Notes under the pieces: generated by a model | What the model was told of the DNA's origin: nothing | What the model saw: only the letters and a program-made list of their open reading frames with translations | Database searches by the model: none | Shown here: piece after piece, positions 1 through 5,207 of the stretch | Position numbering within the stretch: position 1 is the stretch's first letter | Layout of the letters: each line of letters starts with the position of its first letter | Assembly (NCBI GenBank): GCA_000715685.1 | Contig: KL569452.1 | Location: 1-5,207 of the forward strand | DNA length: 5,207 bases | Direction of reading: 5' to 3' | DNA from: Streptomyces lilacinus | GTDB lineage: Bacteria > Actinomycetota > Actinomycetes > Streptomycetales > Streptomycetaceae | Translations under genes and position numbers: made by a program

Positions 1-893
1 CGGCGGGGGCGGTCATCGTGTACGCCCTGGCCGCCGGTTCCCCGGCGCCGCCGGAGAGACCGCATGCCCGGGCCACGGCGACAGCGATGGCGCCGGTGCC
101 GCTGCCACCGAGGTCCAAGCCGAGGCTGACCGCGTCCGCGGCGCCGACCGCGGCGCCCGCCCTGGTGGCCAAGCCCGTCACCCCCAGCCCCTCGCCGTCC
201 CTCAGCGCCACGCCCTCGGCACGCCCCTCCGCCTCCCCCACAACCCCGCCGACCCAGGCGACGCCCGGACCGTCCGCGTCCCCCGCCCCGAGGCCCACGT
301 CCCGACCCACGGCCCCTGCCACACCACCGACCGCACCGCCCAAGCCCGCTCCCCCGCGCCTCCCCGTCAGCACGTTCCAGCTCAACCACCTCGAATACGG
401 CCGCCTCGGCGACGGTTCGAAGCCGGAGGTGCGCCTCGGTGCGGGCGGCTGGCTCTGGCAGCGGTACGACGAGCCGCGGATCGACGGCACGGCGTACCGC
501 CACGGCGTGAGCATGCGCGCGTCCTCGGCCGTGACGATCGACCTGAACCGTTCCTGCACCTCCTACGACGCCCTCGCGGGCATCGACGACATGTCCCTCG
601 GCCTCGGCGCGGTCGCCTTCTCCGTCTACGGGGACGACTCCCGCCTGTGGAGCTCGGGCCTGCTGCGCGCCGGGCGCCCGGCCGTGCCCGTGCACGTACC
701 GCTGGCCGGGCGCAGGACCCTGCGGCTGGTGGTGGAGCCCCGGTCCTCGCTCGACCGCGTGGCCGTCGCCGACTGGGCCCTCGCCCGGATCACCTGCGGC
801 TCCCAGAGCGACACCGGCCCCCGAGCGGGCTCCGCCGGCAGTCTCGTCCGCGACGCCCTCACCGGCTGGCACGCGGACTGGCGCACGGACTGA
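1..893 (+). CDS. NPCBM-domain membrane-anchored surface protein (5' end outside window)
   Basis: The frame is open from base 3 to the TGA at 891-893. A GTG at 18 could serve as a start, but the codons before it (Ala-Gly-Ala-Val-Ile) join with VYALAAG into one hydrophobic stretch cut by the window edge, so the gene almost certainly begins upstream. Counting from that GTG, the stretch is followed by a Pro/Ser/Thr/Ala-rich, low-complexity stalk at about residues 8-116 and a compact domain at about 118-260. That domain matches the NPCBM/NEW2 fold, a carbohydrate-binding module first found in glycosyl hydrolases. The visible hallmarks are YRHGVSMRASS, the Gly-Ile-Asp-Asp turn, FSVYGDDSRLWSS, the TLRLVVE strand and VAVADWALARITC. 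Cys180 and Cys260 sit near the two ends of the domain core and could form a disulfide. The likely role is binding cell-wall or extracellular glycan at the cell surface; no catalytic domain is visible. The missing N-terminus could carry a cytoplasmic domain. The gene is convergent with the asparagine synthase-like gene, with 22 bases between the stop codons and no clear terminator hairpin. Confidence 0.88.
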   Translation, partial: AGAVIVYALAAGSPAPPERPHARATATAMAPVPLPPRSKPRLTASAAPTAAPALVAKPVTPSPSPSLSATPSARPSASPTTPPTQATPGPSASPAPRPTSRPTAPATPPTAPPKPAPPRLPVSTFQLNHLEYGRLGDGSKPEVRLGAGGWLWQRYDEPRIDGTAYRHGVSMRASSAVTIDLNRSCTSYDALAGIDDMSLGLGAVAFSVYGDDSRLWSSGLLRAGRPAVPVHVPLAGRRTLRLVVEPRSSLDRVAVADWALARITCGSQSDTGPRAGSAGSLVRDALTGWHADWRTD

Positions 894-915
894 CACTGGC
901 TCGAAGGCCCACGGG

Positions 916-3087
916 TCACAGGCTCGGGCGCGGCACCACCCCGCCCGCCACCGCGCGCTGCCGCGGTGCCGCCGAGCCCGTCCAGCACGTACCGCGCCGG
1001 GCGATGAGGCGGCGCAGCCAGACCTCGGTCGCGACGAGCTCGGCGAGGCCGTCCAGGGGCAGGGGTTCGCCGCGCGCGGCCGCGCGGAGGGCGTCGCGGA
1101 CGACGCCGGCTTCGATCAGGCCGGCGTCGGCGAGCAGGGGTGCCTCGAAGAGTTCCAGGAGCGGTCTCAGGGAGGCGTTGATGCCCTCGCGGACGGCTGC
1201 GGCGTGCGAGGCGTGGGACGGCGCGCCCCAGCCGGGGGGCAGGTCGCGGATGCCGGCGCCGGCGAGGACGGCGCGCAGGACGGAGGGGCGCGCTCCCGGT
1301 TGGACGCGGAGGGCCTCGGGGAGCGCGCGGCAGGCGCGGACGACCTGGTTGTCGAGGAAGGGAGCGTGCAGGCGCTGGCCGCGCACCTCGGCCGCCTGTT
1401 CGTAGACGCGGTGGTCCGCCGCGTGGCGGGTAAGGGCGGCGGCGGCGCGTCGCTCGCCGGGGCGCTGCGGCAGTGCCGAGGGGCGGACCGCGGCGCCCTG
1501 CAGGCGAACCGATACTTCGGCGAGTGCCTCGCCGGTGAGCCAGCGCGCGGCGGGCCCGGGCCGGCACCAGGTGAGGGCCGCCAGCGACGCGTCGACGGGG
1601 CCCGTCGTCCCCGGCGCGCCGTCGGACGGGTGGTGGGGGCCGGGGCGCAGGAGTGCGGCCGCGGCGTCCTCGAGCCCTTCCCGGTAGCTGGTGCGGGCCA
1701 GGCGGCGGGCGGCCCGGTAGACGGTGAAGGGGACGAAGAGGGAGTGGGTGGAGGTGCCGTCGGCGCGGGCGAGGGCGGAGACGGGCTTGAGGAGGTGGCG
1801 TCGCCGACGGTCCATCAGCAGGTCGGCGAGGCGGGCCGGGTGGGCGTCCAGGACCTGGCGGGCGCCGTGTCCGACGAGGTGGTCGGCGCTGCCGGCGGCC
1901 AGTCGGCCGCGGTGCCGGGCGGCGGAGGCGATGGCGGGACCGGGCTCGTCGGTCAGCGGGCCGTCGTGGAGGTGGGCGTAGGGCAGGGCCTCGGCGCCGG
2001 CGGCGACGATGACGTGGTGCAGCCGGGGGTTCGCGGCGATCGCGCGGGCGCGTTCGAGTTCGGCGTCGCGGGCGGGGCCGCCGCCGGTGACGAGGTCGTT
2101 GAAGGTGACGGCGAGCAGGCGCTCCCCCGCGGCTCCCGCGCCCAGTCCGATGGGGGTGCCGGGCAGTCCCGGCAGGCCCGCGGCGAGCAGGGCCAGGGTG
2201 CCGGAGGCGCTGCCGCCGGAGAGGTCGGCCCCGAGGCCGGGGGCCGGTCCGCCGCCGCGGGAGCCGTTCGCGTGGGCCGCGGGGCCGGGGGCGTACGAGG
2301 GCCCGTGCCCGTACGCGTACCCGGGCCCGTATGACGGCCCGCCCTCGTATGGAGACCCGTTGCCGTATGAAGACCCGTTGCCGTTCCCGTGTCCGTAGTC
2401 CATGGCGTGCCGCGGAGCGGTCAGGCGGGCGCGGACGGCTTCGACGAGGGCGTCGCGGACGGCGTCGACGGCTTGGCGGGCGTCGAGTTGGGGCGCGGCG
2501 ACGGCGAGGGACGCGGTGGGTTCGTAGCCGGTGATGTCGCGGGCGCCGTCGCGGAGGACGAGGGCGTGGCCGGGGGGTACGCGGCGTACGCCGAGGTAGG
2601 GGGTGCCGTCGCCGAGGGCCTCGGGGGAGTCGGGGCAGGCGAGGAGCGCGGCGAGCCAGCCGATGTCGAGCTGGGCTTCGACGAGGTCGGCGAGCGGCAG
2701 GGCGGCGGTGGCGTAGGCGGTGCCGCCGGACCAGGCGGTGTGGAAGACGGGGCGGGCGCCGGCGAGGTCGCCGAGGACGGTGAGGCGGCGGCCGACCTGG
2801 GCGACGGCGGTGTAACTGCCGGGCCAGGCGGTGAGGTGGCGCAGGGCGCCGCCGCGGGCGGCGCGGAGGCCGGTGCGCAGGGCGTCGTCGCCGGCGGCGC
2901 AGCGGCCGAGGACGGCGAGGCGGGTGTCGGGGTCGGTGTGGACGAGGCGCACTTCGTCGGGGCGCCAGTCGCCGACGGCCCACAGGGGTGCGGGGCCGTC
3001 CCACAGGAGGCGGGCGCCGACGGGGTGGACGGCGGGGGCCGGACCGGCGTCCGCGGTGGTGCGGCTCCACCCCACCAACCAGCGCAT
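916..3087 (-). CDS. Asparagine synthase-superfamily protein, lasso-peptide cyclase-like, with degenerate ATP site
   Basis: The protein has 723 residues. The ATG at 3087 is chosen because GGAGG (3093-3097) precedes it by 5 bases and because MRWLVGW resembles starts of actinobacterial lasso-cyclase-like proteins; a TTG at 3135 would add 16 residues but has no visible ribosome site. Residues 1-190 resemble an Ntn/class II glutamine amidotransferase-like domain (WPGSYTAVA, VLGDLAGARPVFHTAW, RRVPPGHALVL). Residue 2 is Arg rather than the nucleophilic Cys, so glutaminase activity is not expected, as in lasso cyclases and beta-lactam synthetase. From about residue 200 comes the synthetase domain, with the PP-loop position at 290-295 and the family hallmark APFLDNQVV at 575-583. 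Known relatives adenylate a carboxylate with ATP to form an amide. Here the loop is SGGSAS instead of SGGxDS, and the later GDGGD-like site appears as GHGARQ (406-411), so catalysis is doubtful. A Tyr/Gly hexapeptide repeat fills about 231-265. At 723 residues it is longer than the roughly 600 usual for lasso cyclases, partly because of this insert. No precursor or peptidase gene lies beside it. The superfamily is secure; the substrate is unknown. Confidence 0.85.
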   Translation of the reverse strand: MRWLVGWSRTTADAGPAPAVHPVGARLLWDGPAPLWAVGDWRPDEVRLVHTDPDTRLAVLGRCAAGDDALRTGLRAARGGALRHLTAWPGSYTAVAQVGRRLTVLGDLAGARPVFHTAWSGGTAYATAALPLADLVEAQLDIGWLAALLACPDSPEALGDGTPYLGVRRVPPGHALVLRDGARDITGYEPTASLAVAAPQLDARQAVDAVRDALVEAVRARLTAPRHAMDYGHGNGNGSSYGNGSPYEGGPSYGPGYAYGHGPSYAPGPAAHANGSRGGGPAPGLGADLSGGSASGTLALLAAGLPGLPGTPIGLGAGAAGERLLAVTFNDLVTGGGPARDAELERARAIAANPRLHHVIVAAGAEALPYAHLHDGPLTDEPGPAIASAARHRGRLAAGSADHLVGHGARQVLDAHPARLADLLMDRRRRHLLKPVSALARADGTSTHSLFVPFTVYRAARRLARTSYREGLEDAAAALLRPGPHHPSDGAPGTTGPVDASLAALTWCRPGPAARWLTGEALAEVSVRLQGAAVRPSALPQRPGERRAAAALTRHAADHRVYEQAAEVRGQRLHAPFLDNQVVRACRALPEALRVQPGARPSVLRAVLAGAGIRDLPPGWGAPSHASHAAAVREGINASLRPLLELFEAPLLADAGLIEAGVVRDALRAAARGEPLPLDGLAELVATEVWLRRLIARRGTCWTGSAAPRQRAVAGGVVPRPSL
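2203..2220 (-). other. Degenerate PP-loop (SGGSAS) of the synthase domain
   Basis: These bases encode residues 290-295, Ser-Gly-Gly-Ser-Ala-Ser, in the context ADLSGGSASGTLALLAAG. Asparagine synthetases and McjC-like cyclases normally have SGGxDS here, which binds the pyrophosphate of ATP. The Asp is replaced by Ala while the surrounding glycines, serines and the following helix are kept. The reading is direct; loss or change of activity is inferred. Confidence 0.8.
2293..2382 (-). repeat. In-frame 18-bp tandem repeat coding Tyr/Gly-rich hexapeptides
   Basis: Inside the asparagine synthase-like gene, residues 236-265 form five consecutive hexapeptides: GNGSSY, GNGSPY, EGGPSY, GPGYAY and GHGPSY. 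Tyr recurs exactly every six residues (241, 247, 253, 259, 265). At DNA level two neighbouring units share the 14-mer AGACCCGTTGCCGT (+ strand, 2353-2366 and 2371-2384) with an 18-base period. The tract is flanked by other Gly/Asn/Pro/Ala-rich residues and ends about 25 residues before the PP-loop. It probably forms a flexible linker or surface loop, and its number of copies may vary between strains. Confidence 0.85.
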
Positions 3088-3092
3088 CGCCG

Positions 3093-3097
3093 CCTCC
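3093..3097 (-). promoter_or_regulatory. Ribosome binding site of the cyclase-like gene, partly inside a palindrome
   Basis: On the - strand GGAGG lies 5 bases before the ATG at 3087 and fixes this start over the upstream TTG at 3135. The first three bases of the site (GGA) form the end of the 15-bp palindrome at 3095-3109, so a hairpin in the mRNA could partly hide it. Confidence 0.65.
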
Positions 3098-3109
3098 ACA
3101 GGCTGTGGA
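3095..3109. repeat. Perfect 15-bp palindrome beside the cyclase-like start codon
   Basis: TCCACAG and CTGTGGA flank a single G. The arms pair perfectly but the one-base centre means an RNA hairpin would have to open some inner pairs, so a DNA operator is at least as likely as a translational switch. The right arm overlaps the DnaA-box-like 9-mer at 3104-3112. Confidence 0.6.
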
Positions 3110-3112
3110 CAA
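3104..3112 (-). promoter_or_regulatory. Perfect match to the Streptomyces DnaA box
   Basis: The - strand reads TTGTCCACA, the DnaA-box consensus known from Streptomyces origins. The palindrome adds an opposed partial match (six of nine bases, TCCACA) at 3095-3100. A single box 17 bases from a start codon is not an origin, as none of the flanking genes (dnaA, dnaN) or box clusters are present. It could be a regulatory DnaA site or chance. Confidence 0.4.
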
Positions 3113-3113
3113 C

Positions 3114-3174
3114 CAACAGGTCGCAGTGCAGTCAACAGGTCGAAGTCATCAGGTCACCGTCATCGGGTAGCAGT
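3114..3174. repeat. Degenerate 14-bp tandem repeats upstream of the cyclase-like gene
   Basis: Four units can be read on the + strand: CAACAGGTCGCAGT (3114-3127), then after a 5-base GCAGT, CAACAGGTCGAAGT (3133-3146), CATCAGGTCACCGT (3147-3160) and CATCGGGTAGCAGT (3161-3174). A partial unit starts at 3175. The core CAWCRGGT recurs. Such an array directly upstream of a start suggests multiple binding sites for a regulator, or replication slippage. No known operator is recognised. Confidence 0.65.
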
Positions 3175-3175
3175 C

Positions 3176-3204
3176 ATCATGCACAGCGAACCCACGGTTG
3201 CGAA
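3176..3204 (-). promoter_or_regulatory. Weak candidate promoter for the cyclase-like gene
   Basis: On the - strand TTCGCA (3199-3204) and CATGAT (3176-3181) are spaced by 17 bases. An alternative pair is TTGCCT (3213-3218) and TGGGTT (3189-3194) with an 18-base spacer, but its -10 lacks the key A. Neither is a strong match to TTGACn/TAnnnT. Direct copies of GGTTGCG at 3196-3202 and 3225-3231 lie nearby and could be protein-binding sites. Confidence 0.22.
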
Positions 3205-3475
3205 CATCTCACAGGCAACACATTGGTTGCGGCTTCGACGGCCAACTCACCTGACAACGGCGGACGGTGGCGTTCCGTCACGGTTCGCGCCGCATCGAAC
3301 CCGTACGTCCATCCCGGCCGGCTCCGACTCCCGTTGCCCCCGGTCGTCGGGGTTCGCGCTGTCTTCTTCCGCCTCTCGCGACCGGTTCCGGCCAAAATCG
3401 GCGCATGCCGGTCGACGGGGGCGCGAGGAGGGCGGCGGCGGGGTTCCGGTCGGGGGTGCGGAGCGGGTGACGCGC

Positions 3476-3510
3476 ACGGTCCGGGAGGCGCGAGCCGCCT
3501 CCCGGACCGT
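3476..3510. terminator. Perfect 15-bp-stem hairpin, terminator-like
   Basis: The arms ACGGTCCGGGAGGCG (3476-3490) and CGCCTCCCGGACCGT (3496-3510) are exact reverse complements around the 5-base loop CGAGC. No T-run follows on either strand, which is usual for Streptomyces terminators and makes it potentially bidirectional. It sits between divergent genes, where no gene of this annotation ends. It may terminate an unseen small RNA, or act as a transcription barrier. Confidence 0.7.
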
Positions 3511-3548
3511 TCCGCCGCCCGCGGGGAATGAGGCGGCGGCTTCCCCCA

Positions 3549-3573
3549 GCCCACTGGACCCAGTGCAGTGGGC
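3549..3573. repeat. Hairpin with two alternative pairings
   Basis: GCCCACTG (3549-3556) pairs perfectly with CAGTGGGC (3566-3573) over a 9-base loop. The inner CACTG (3552-3556) can pair instead with a second CAGTG at 3561-3565 over a 4-base loop. The two pairings exclude each other. It lies about 230 bases before the regulator start and upstream of its likely promoter, so its role is unknown. Confidence 0.45.
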
Positions 3574-3715
3574 CAACCCACGCTCCTCCATGGAACCGTC
3601 ACCGGTTTGGCGCGGACAGAGCGCACGGCGGGCGCACGGCCACACACAACCGGAGCACGTGCCCCTCAATGCACGCACATACGGACCAGAATCTCGCCAT
3701 CCGGGACATCGCCTC

Positions 3716-3744
3716 TTAACGGTCGGGATGCGGCGAACTACGCT
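3716..3744 (+). promoter_or_regulatory. Likely vegetative-type promoter of the TPR/XRE regulator
   Basis: TTAACG (3716-3721) and TACGCT (3739-3744) are separated by 17 bases and fit the actinomycete vegetative sigma (HrdB-type) pattern TTGACn / TAnnnT well. Transcription would start near 3751, giving a leader of roughly 50 bases before the ATG at 3804. The position relative to the gene supports the call; it is not confirmed by any start-site data. Confidence 0.6.
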
Positions 3745-3792
3745 GGGTTTACGAATGCCTCGAGCCTATGCCGGGGCGCGCAGCGTGTTGTC

Positions 3793-3798
3793 GAGGGG
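3793..3798 (+). promoter_or_regulatory. Ribosome binding site of the regulator
   Basis: GAGGGG ends 5 bases before the ATG at 3804. It decides that start over two in-frame alternatives: a GTG at 3798, which overlaps the site itself, and an ATG at 3768, which has no visible ribosome site. Confidence 0.7.
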
Positions 3799-3803
3799 TG
3801 CGC

Positions 3804-5207
3804 ATGTCCAGGGAGCCACGCGGGCCGAATGAGAAGCTGGGCACTGTCCTCGCCCTCGCAGGGATCAGCAACGCCGGTCTCGCGCGCAGGGTCAACGACC
3901 TCGGTGCGCAGCGGGGATTGACGCTTCGGTACGACAAGACGTCGGTGGCGCGGTGGGTGTCCAAGGGCATGGTCCCGCAGGGCGCGGCGCCCCATCTGAT
4001 CGCGGCCGCCATAGCGGCCAAGCTCGGCCGGCCGGTGCCGTTGCACGAGATCGGGCTGGCCGACGCCGATCCGGCGCCGGAGGTGGGGCTGGCGTTTCCG
4101 CGCGATGTCGGCCAGGCGGTGCGGTCGGCGACGGAGCTGTACCGGCTTGATTTCGCCGGTCGGCGCGGGGGCGGGGGCATCTGGCAGAGTCTGGCCGGTT
4201 CCTTTTCCGTCAGCGCCTACGCGACGCCGGCCTCGCGGTGGCTGATAACGCCCGCCGACAGCTCGGTCGCGCGGGAGCCGCAGCAGGCGGCGCGGGAGGC
4301 GGCCACGGCCGCGTCGGGGCCCGGTTCGTCCGGCCCCGACTGCGGTTTACCGCAGCGTGTCGGCCACAGCGATGTGACGAAGCTGCGGGAGGCCGCCGAC
4401 GACGCCCGCCGCTGGGACTCCAAGTACGGTGGCGGCGACTGGCGTTCGTCGATGGTGCCCGAGTGCCTGCGGGTGGACGCGGCGCCGCTGCTGCTGGGGT
4501 CGTACAGCGACGAGGTGGGCCGGGCGCTGTTCGGGGCGACGGCCGAACTGACGCGGCTGGCGGGGTGGATGGCCTTCGACACCGGCCAGCAGGAGGCGGC
4601 CCAGCGCTACTACATCCAGGCGCTGCGGCTGGCGCGCGCGGCGGCGGACGTGCCGTTGGGCGGGTACGTGCTGGCGTCGATGAGCCTGCAGGCGACCTAT
4701 CGCGGCTACGCGGACGAGGGCGTGGACCTCGCGCAGGCCGCGTCGGAGCGCAATCGGGGGCTGGCGACGGCCCGCACGATGAGCTTCTTCCGGCTGGTCG
4801 AGGCGCGGGCGCAGGCGAAGGCGGGGGACGCGCCGGCCTGCGGCGCGGCGCTCAAGGCGGCCGAGGGCTGGCTGGAGCGGGCCCGCCCGGGCGACCCCGA
4901 CCCGTCCTGGCTCGACTTCTACACCCAGGAGCGGTTCGCGGCGGACGCCGCCGAGTGCTACCGGGACCTGCGGATGCCACGGCAGGTACAGCGCTTCACG
5001 GAGCAGGCGCTCGCGCGGCCGACGGAGGAGTTCGTGCGCTCGCACGGCCTGCGGCTGGTGGTCTCGGCGGTCGCGGAGCTCGAGTCGGGGAACCTCGACG
5101 CGGCGTGCGCGGCGGGCACCCGGGCGGTGGAGGTCGCCGGGCGGATCTCGTCGGCGCGTACGACGGAGTACGTACGCGATCTGCTGCACCGGCTGGAGCC
5201 GTACGGG
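3804..5207 (+). CDS. XRE-type helix-turn-helix regulator with TPR-like C-terminus, NsdA-like (3' end outside window)
   Basis: The frame is open for 468 codons to the window edge, with no stop. Residues 8-85 form a helix-turn-helix region: the segment [13 protein letters not shown] and the later [12 protein letters not shown] look like the scaffold and recognition helices. A conserved-looking segment follows ([21 protein letters not shown], 97-117 region), then a poorly structured Ala/Ser/Gly-rich linker at about 155-185. From about 235 to the end the sequence is helical and TPR-like ([36 protein letters not shown]), as in regulators that sense peptides or partner proteins. The layout recalls the Streptomyces NsdA family, repressors of sporulation and antibiotic production of about 500 residues, so perhaps 30 residues are missing here; assignment to nsdA itself is not claimed. 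Codon 182 is TTA. The gene has its own promoter and ribosome site, and diverges from the cyclase-like gene, which it might control. Confidence 0.85.
   Translation, partial: MSREPRGPNEKLGTVLALAGISNAGLARRVNDLGAQRGLTLRYDKTSVARWVSKGMVPQGAAPHLIAAAIAAKLGRPVPLHEIGLADADPAPEVGLAFPRDVGQAVRSATELYRLDFAGRRGGGGIWQSLAGSFSVSAYATPASRWLITPADSSVAREPQQAAREAATAASGPGSSGPDCGLPQRVGHSDVTKLREAADDARRWDSKYGGGDWRSSMVPECLRVDAAPLLLGSYSDEVGRALFGATAELTRLAGWMAFDTGQQEAAQRYYIQALRLARAAADVPLGGYVLASMSLQATYRGYADEGVDLAQAASERNRGLATARTMSFFRLVEARAQAKAGDAPACGAALKAAEGWLERARPGDPDPSWLDFYTQERFAADAAECYRDLRMPRQVQRFTEQALARPTEEFVRSHGLRLVVSAVAELESGNLDAACAAGTRAVEVAGRISSARTTEYVRDLLHRLEPYG
4347..4349 (+). other. TTA leucine codon (codon 182) in the regulator
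   Basis: The in-frame reading is TGC GGT TTA CCG CAG. TTA is the rarest leucine codon in Streptomyces and needs the developmentally controlled bldA tRNA. I saw no other in-frame TTA in the three genes. It lies in the linker between the DNA-binding and TPR-like parts, so failure to read it would leave only the helix-turn-helix part. Confidence 0.85.

Larger units (their letters stand above)
3088..3803. other. Divergent intergenic region of 716 bases
   Basis: This gap separates the cyclase-like gene (leftward) from the regulator (rightward). The parts near each gene (about 3100-3330 and 3600-3760) are visibly less GC-rich than the genes, as is common for Streptomyces promoter regions. Between them, about 3400-3560, is very GC-rich and holds the main hairpin. 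Several frames stay open here, but their products are Arg/Pro-rich without recognisable domains, and no frame combines a good ribosome site with gene-like codon use, so no protein gene is called. The content supported is listed separately: palindrome and DnaA box, 14-bp repeats, hairpins and a promoter. Confidence 0.7.

Noticed and set aside
1204..2334. 376-codon + strand frame rich in Gly, Ala and Val
   Set aside because: It is antisense to the cyclase-like gene, low in complexity, and mirrors that gene's codon bias. It has no recognisable motif.
626..3112. 828-codon open frame on the - strand
   Set aside because: It overlaps the asparagine synthase-like gene almost entirely in another frame, and its product is mostly Arg/Pro runs, the usual shadow of a high-GC gene. 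It shows no domain.
3104..3112. Chromosomal origin of replication
   Set aside because: Only one perfect DnaA box is present, without a box cluster or dnaA/dnaN neighbours.
2389..3531. 380-codon + strand frame running out of the cyclase-like gene into the intergenic region
   Set aside because: Its first two thirds are the antisense shadow and the rest changes composition completely. It also reads through the perfect hairpin at 3476-3510.
3177..3678. 143- and 156-codon - strand frames in the intergenic region, and a lasso precursor gene
   Set aside because: I searched for a precursor-like short peptide with a leader Tyr/Pro pattern and found none. The long frames are Arg/Pro-rich, lack ribosome sites and cross the hairpins.
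3738..4180. Open - strand frames opposite the start of the regulator
   Set aside because: They are antisense to a well-supported coding frame with ribosome site and promoter, and have no domain.
4347..5189. 280-codon - strand frame opposite the regulator C-terminus
   Set aside because: The product is Arg/Leu/Pro-rich shadow sequence of the real + strand TPR-like gene.

Overview
The window looks like chromosomal DNA of a high-GC actinomycete, very probably Streptomyces or a close relative. The evidence is the strong G/C preference at third codon positions, long open shadow frames opposite the real genes, a single rare TTA codon, and the protein families present. Only three protein-coding genes can be supported, and two of them run off the window. 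I see no rRNA, tRNA, CRISPR array, insertion sequence or phage gene.

Layout: (1) Bases 1-893, + strand, hold the 3' part of a gene for a membrane-anchored, probably extracellular protein. It has a hydrophobic segment at the window edge, a long Pro/Ser/Thr/Ala-rich stalk and a C-terminal NPCBM-type carbohydrate-binding domain. (2) After a 22-base gap comes a convergent gene, 916-3087 on the - strand. It encodes a 723-residue protein of the asparagine synthase superfamily that most resembles the lasso-peptide cyclase (McjC-like) branch. It lacks the N-terminal nucleophilic Cys, its ATP-pyrophosphatase loop reads SGGSAS instead of SGGxDS, and a Tyr/Gly-rich hexapeptide repeat is inserted just before that loop. 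No lasso precursor, leader peptidase (B1/B2) or transporter gene lies in the window. (3) Bases 3088-3803 are a 716-base divergent intergenic region, less GC-rich next to the two genes. It holds a palindrome containing a perfect Streptomyces-type DnaA box beside the cyclase-like start, 14-bp degenerate tandem repeats, a perfect 15-bp-stem hairpin, a second hairpin with two competing pairings, and a good vegetative-type promoter for the next gene. (4) From 3804 to the right edge, + strand, lies the first 468 codons of a regulator with an N-terminal XRE-like helix-turn-helix and a C-terminal TPR-like helical region, similar in architecture to the Streptomyces NsdA-type differentiation regulators. 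Codon 182 is TTA, which suggests dependence on the bldA tRNA.

How the genes relate: the cyclase-like gene and the regulator are divergent across a structured intergenic region, so cross-regulation is possible, but nothing in the sequence proves it. The NPCBM gene is convergent with the cyclase-like gene and is probably a separate transcription unit. The features most worth following up are the degenerate synthase active site with its repeat insert, the TTA codon in the regulator, and the unexplained structures in the intergenic region.
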